Assembly (NCBI GenBank): GCA_964553915.1
Contig: CAZKMM010000096.1
Span: forward strand, 1 to 10,402
Direction of reading: 5' to 3'
DNA: 10,402 nucleotides
DNA from: CAZKMM01 sp964553915
GTDB taxonomy: Bacteria; RBG-13-61-14; DRUE01
Both the position numbers and the translations under genes were made by a program. Shown here piece by piece: positions 7,838 to 10,402 of the stretch. The notes under the pieces were generated by a model that did not search any database, was not told the origin of the DNA, and saw only the letters and a program-made list of their open reading frames with translations. How positions within the stretch are numbered: position 1 is the stretch's first letter; every line of letters starts with the position of its first letter.

Positions 7838-7867
7838 ATATTACTGGCAAAGGCTTGAAGATGTCAA
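7838..7867 (-). promoter_or_regulatory. Promoter of the symporter gene
   Basis: On the - strand a perfect -35 box TTGACA (7867-7862) is followed, after 18 bp, by TAATAT (7843-7838), a 4-of-6 match to the -10 consensus. An alternative -10 is TATGCT, three bases further on. Only nine bases separate TAATAT from the ATG at 7828, so transcription would begin at or within a few bases of the start codon. Confidence 0.55.
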
Positions 7868-7897
7868 TTATCCGCCAGGCTAAATCCCCGCATTTCC

Positions 7898-7927
7898 TTG
7901 ACAGATGAGGAGAGAAAGAGGTATATA
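7898..7927 (+). promoter_or_regulatory. Promoter of the winged-helix gene
   Basis: A perfect -35 box TTGACA (7898-7903) is followed after 18 bp by TATATA (7922-7927). An overlapping TATAAG (7924-7929) matches the -10 consensus at 5 of 6 but with a 20-bp spacer. The ATG at 7935 is seven bases after TATATA, which puts the expected transcription start almost on the start codon. AGAGG at 7917-7921 lies within the promoter, 13 bases before the ATG, too far for a good ribosome site. Confidence 0.55.
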
Positions 7928-7934
7928 AGAAGAA

Positions 7935-8756
7935 ATGAAGCAAAAATCTACCTATTATTACCGTCCAATCCCTGGAAGCCGGGAATTAAAAACCTCTTCC
8001 CTCCAAAAAGACCAGCTAATTTCTGAGATAGAAAAAAGGGTAGAGCAAGCCAGACCACCAGCGCCGGTTTTTGAGTATCAGGGAGAAAAGCTGGGCGGGG
8101 TGATAATAAAGGCTGGCACCCTTTCTATTCCCAGAGAGGTTTTTGACCTGCTCGGCTCCCGTCTCAGCCCGATTGAGCAGGTTTGTTATTTTCAGTTTTT
8201 CCGGCTTTCTTATGGCGAGAATAAAAATTTTTGCCGGGTAGGAAAGAGGCTAATTGCCCAGCGAACCGGCTTGAGCCTTCGCCGGCTCAATACTGCGCTG
8301 GAAGGTCTGGTGAAAAAAGGGTTTATCAAGCCTCTCCATCGCAATACCGGGGGCACGCTCTGGCGGGTGTATCACCCAGCAGAGGTTATAAAAGAAAGGA
8401 TGGGCTATCAGGCGGAGGAGGGAAAAAAGCAGAGCATAAAAATAAAAACCCGGCTTCCTTCTCCTCCGAAAAAGCCCTTAGAATCTCCCCTGACCGAGGA
8501 GCGAGCAGAGACAAAACCCTCTATATCTTTAAGCGAGCTTGCTCAGAGGTTTTATCAACTTCGGGGCAAATCCCCATCTCCTGAGGAAAAGGATGAGGCT
8601 CAGGCGATTATCACTGAGCTTTTAGAAGAGGGATTTACCCGCAAGCAGGTGCTTTTTGCTATAGAATGGTTTTCCCGGAATTTTCCCAAAGAAAAAAACC
8701 TCTCCAAGCTCCCTTACTATCTGGCAAAAGCTTTAGAAGAATATCCTTCAAAATAG
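7935..8756 (+). CDS. Winged-helix DNA-binding protein of unknown role, replication-initiator-like layout
   Basis: I do not recognise this 273-aa protein as a named family. Its N-terminal about 55 residues are polar. Residues about 60-150 look like a winged helix: GTLSIPREVFDLLGSRLSPIEQ, then LIAQRTGLSLRRLNTALEGL (helix-turn-helix, about 106-125), VKKGFIKPL and a wing NTGGTLWRVYHP. The order 'IPRE.. then SP.EQ.. then HTH, then GFI' resembles RepA_N, phage Rep or DnaD-type replication proteins. A basic, proline-rich linker (about 158-197) leads to a helical C-terminal part (198-270) with GFTRKQVLFAIEW and KLPYYLAKALEEY, vaguely DnaD-like. The protein could equally be a transcription regulator of the divergent symporter. 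Methionine 1 is the only plausible ATG. It has no signal peptide or membrane segment, so it is probably cytoplasmic. The stop lies 5 bp from the end of the opposing DUF1638 gene. Confidence 0.75.
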   Translation: MKQKSTYYYRPIPGSRELKTSSLQKDQLISEIEKRVEQARPPAPVFEYQGEKLGGVIIKAGTLSIPREVFDLLGSRLSPIEQVCYFQFFRLSYGENKNFCRVGKRLIAQRTGLSLRRLNTALEGLVKKGFIKPLHRNTGGTLWRVYHPAEVIKERMGYQAEEGKKQSIKIKTRLPSPPKKPLESPLTEERAETKPSISLSELAQRFYQLRGKSPSPEEKDEAQAIITELLEEGFTRKQVLFAIEWFSRNFPKEKNLSKLPYYLAKALEEYPSK

Positions 8757-8761
8757 CTCTA

Positions 8762-9520
8762 TTATTTTTGTCCGGGAGCGGATTTTCCCGAAGGCTGATA
8801 GGTGAGCAGGTCCTGGTCGTGGCTGAGCCGAACCTCTGCTCCGGGCGGAACCACTAAAAAATCCTCCTCGCTCCATTCCCCAAAAACCAGTCCCTTAACC
8901 AGTCGGGCATCTCCTTCCAGCTCAACCAGTTCCCAGCCCAGTTCCCGGGCACAGGCACGAGCATAAGCCAGATATTCCGAGCGAGCTCCTACCCCGAGGT
9001 CAATATAAATTGCCCGATGATAATTTCTCAGCCAGCTCTCCAGCTCGCCAAGGAGCCAGCGGGCTTTTTCCTCGCCATATCTCTCTCTGAGCCAGGCAAG
9101 GCTCTTTTCAATTCTTTCCCGGCTGGGCTGGGTGCCGGTTTCTATCCAGCCCGGACTATACCAGTAGGCATCAGGATATTTTTGATAAATTTCTTTCTGG
9201 CGGGCACGGGAGCCGAGTAAAAAGGTCAGGCAGTCATGAGCCCGGGCAAACACCATTGGAGTGGCTCGGCTTTTCAGTCCCTCTATCCCCCGGGAGCAAA
9301 GTCCGTAGCCAAAAAGCAAGCAGTCAAATTGTTTGCTGGATTCTATTTCATCAATTACTCTCTGGAGTCTTTTTTTCATTTCCGCGGGATTATTATGCAA
9401 ACCCTGAGGCTGGAAATAAAAGCGAATTAAATGCTTGCTCTGGCTGGAAAAATAAGCAAATTCCCGCCAGAGCACCGAGCAGGCAATCAGGGCAAATCGT
9501 TTTTGAATAAACTTTGGCAT
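8762..9520 (-). CDS. DUF1638 domain-containing protein
   Basis: The 252-aa soluble protein matches the DUF1638 pattern: LIACSVLWRE (11-20), QGLH (39-42), LLFGYGLCSRG (68-78), FARAHDCLTFLLGS (91-104) and YWYSPGWIE (119-127), followed by a helical segment and a C-terminal Rossmann-like part ending in VVPPGAEV. Cys14, His42, Cys75, His95 and Cys97 all sit in these motifs and could bind a metal or cofactor; that is inference. The family has no settled function, although members are known from anaerobes and methanogens. Its ATG overlaps the stop of the upstream alpha/beta hydrolase (TAATG), with no good ribosome site, so the two are coupled. No signal peptide is seen. No methyltransferase or corrinoid gene is visible nearby to guide a role. 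Confidence 0.85.
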   Translation of the reverse strand: MPKFIQKRFALIACSVLWREFAYFSSQSKHLIRFYFQPQGLHNNPAEMKKRLQRVIDEIESSKQFDCLLFGYGLCSRGIEGLKSRATPMVFARAHDCLTFLLGSRARQKEIYQKYPDAYWYSPGWIETGTQPSRERIEKSLAWLRERYGEEKARWLLGELESWLRNYHRAIYIDLGVGARSEYLAYARACARELGWELVELEGDARLVKGLVFGEWSEEDFLVVPPGAEVRLSHDQDLLTYQPSGKSAPGQK

Positions 9521-10398
9521 TAGCTGGTATTTTTCTTGAGTTTTTTAAGCTGGCGGTTCAAAAATTCTTCTTCCACCTGTTTGATTTTCTTTTTCCCGAA
9601 ATGAACAATATGTCCGCCCGGATACCAGTAAATCTGAGGCTTGCCCCATCTTTCCCAGACCAGAATTGGCTGAAGCGGTGGGACAAAATTATCTCCCATT
9701 CCAGCTATGATTAAAATGTCCTCTCTGGGAATTGCCGGCTGATAGTTCGCAGGACTGGCAGGATATAAAATCCGCTTGGCTTCATCCAGTCCAATCCCAC
9801 TGTTCCAGATGCCCTGAATCACATAAGGCACCAGCTTGTTCTCAGTTCCAATATCTGCCCAGCTGGAAGGAGGCACCAGGGCAATGGCAAAATCCAGCTC
9901 GGGTTCTGCCACCGCGGTTGCCAGCGTGACCACTCCGCCCAGGCTCCCGCCTCTAATTCCCACCAGCTTATGCTCCTGGCGGAGCCAGTGAACCAGGCTC
10001 CGAAAATCGCTCACCGCCTGGCACATTGCTTCATTTAGTCTGCTCACCTCTGCGCTGAGAAAAAGCTCTCCAGAAAAAAGCGAATCCTTTGGCTCACGCA
10101 AACCATGATAGGGCTGTTGGAGAAGAGCAACATCAAATCCCAGCTCAAACATCTCCCACATCCCATTGTGCTTGATGTTATACTTCTTGGTCACATCTCC
10201 CCCGGTCCAGCCGTGAACTATTGCCATTGCAGATTCTACCGGCTTTTTATGCCTGAGATATACCGCATAAGCGGTCCAGGTCTCCTGATAGTTTTTATAC
10301 AGCTTCCAGAACTCAGGATTTACCGGTTGATACTGACTCTTCCAGCTCAAAAGATACATCTGATAATCCTTGCCCTCTTCCAAAAGCTCCATCTTCAT
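9520..10398 (-). CDS. Alpha/beta hydrolase family protein (ABHD18/DUF2048-like)
   Basis: This 292-aa protein has the alpha/beta hydrolase order. An oxyanion-type HGWTGG is at 62-67, followed by LLQQPYHGLREP (92-103), the nucleophile elbow RGGSLGG with Ser152 (149-155), an acid residue in GMGDNFVPP (Asp236), and a base in GGHIVHF (His263). All three triad members are present, so it should be an active serine hydrolase or esterase. The PYHG.R.P segment resembles the ABHD18 (DUF2048) group; the substrate is unknown. There is no signal peptide, so it is probably cytoplasmic. The ATG at 10398 is four bases from the window edge with the frame still open upstream, so the start could lie outside; an ATG at 10392 is another option. 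The TAA stop overlaps the DUF1638 start, making a two-gene unit. Confidence 0.85.
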   Translation of the reverse strand: MKMELLEEGKDYQMYLLSWKSQYQPVNPEFWKLYKNYQETWTAYAVYLRHKKPVESAMAIVHGWTGGDVTKKYNIKHNGMWEMFELGFDVALLQQPYHGLREPKDSLFSGELFLSAEVSRLNEAMCQAVSDFRSLVHWLRQEHKLVGIRGGSLGGVVTLATAVAEPELDFAIALVPPSSWADIGTENKLVPYVIQGIWNSGIGLDEAKRILYPASPANYQPAIPREDILIIAGMGDNFVPPLQPILVWERWGKPQIYWYPGGHIVHFGKKKIKQVEEEFLNRQLKKLKKNTS

Positions 10399-10402
10399 AT
10401 CT

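Noticed and set aside
8773..8790. Hairpin CGGGA...TCCCG near the end of the DUF1638 gene as a terminator
   Set aside because: No T-tract follows on either strand, and it lies inside coding sequence. No convincing terminator is seen between the winged-helix and DUF1638 genes.
1..10402. CRISPR arrays, insertion sequences, tRNA genes or attachment sites
   Set aside because: No spaced direct repeats, transposase or integrase motifs, or cloverleaf-like segments were seen; the only intergenic stretch above 20 bp is 7829-7934.

Overview
The window is a compact bacterial chromosome segment in which almost every base is coding. There are no tRNA, rRNA, insertion-sequence or CRISPR signals. All six rightward genes from the left edge to about 6350 are housekeeping families. 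The order queA-tgt-yajC-secD-secF is found in many bacteria, including E. coli, and recJ downstream of secDF is also a recurrent arrangement. Base composition is close to even GC. Nothing in the window fixes the phylum. A deep-branching or uncultivated lineage is possible, because several products (DUF456, DUF1638, an EAAT-like symporter, an unassigned winged-helix protein) are scattered families, but this is a weak inference.

Layout. (1) Positions 1-6352, + strand: one tightly packed operon. It holds the last 12 codons of a gene recognisable as queA, then tgt, yajC, secD, secF, a DUF456 membrane protein and recJ. Gaps run from an 8-bp overlap to 20 bp. The first two genes make queuosine-modified tRNA, the next three make the SecDF-YajC accessory complex of the Sec translocon, and recJ is a 5'-3' single-strand DNA exonuclease. 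(2) Positions 6338-7828, - strand: a sodium/proton-coupled acidic amino-acid symporter. It is convergent with recJ, overlaps it tail to tail by 15 bp, and shares a possible bidirectional terminator with it. (3) Positions 7829-7934: a 106-bp divergent intergenic region carrying two outward-facing sigma70-like promoters. Both -10 elements lie only 7-9 bases from the start codons, which suggests leaderless mRNAs. (4) Positions 7935-8756, + strand: a winged-helix protein of unknown role whose layout resembles replication-initiator or DnaD-like proteins. (5) Positions 8762-10402, - strand: a two-gene unit of an alpha/beta hydrolase followed by a DUF1638 protein, joined by a TAATG stop/start overlap.

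No clear new defence or mobile system is visible. The points most worth a second look are the twin leaderless-type promoters, the EAAT-type symporter with an enlarged extracellular loop and an EAAT-type coupling glutamate, the unassigned winged-helix protein, and the coupled hydrolase/DUF1638 pair with its cluster of conserved-looking Cys and His residues.
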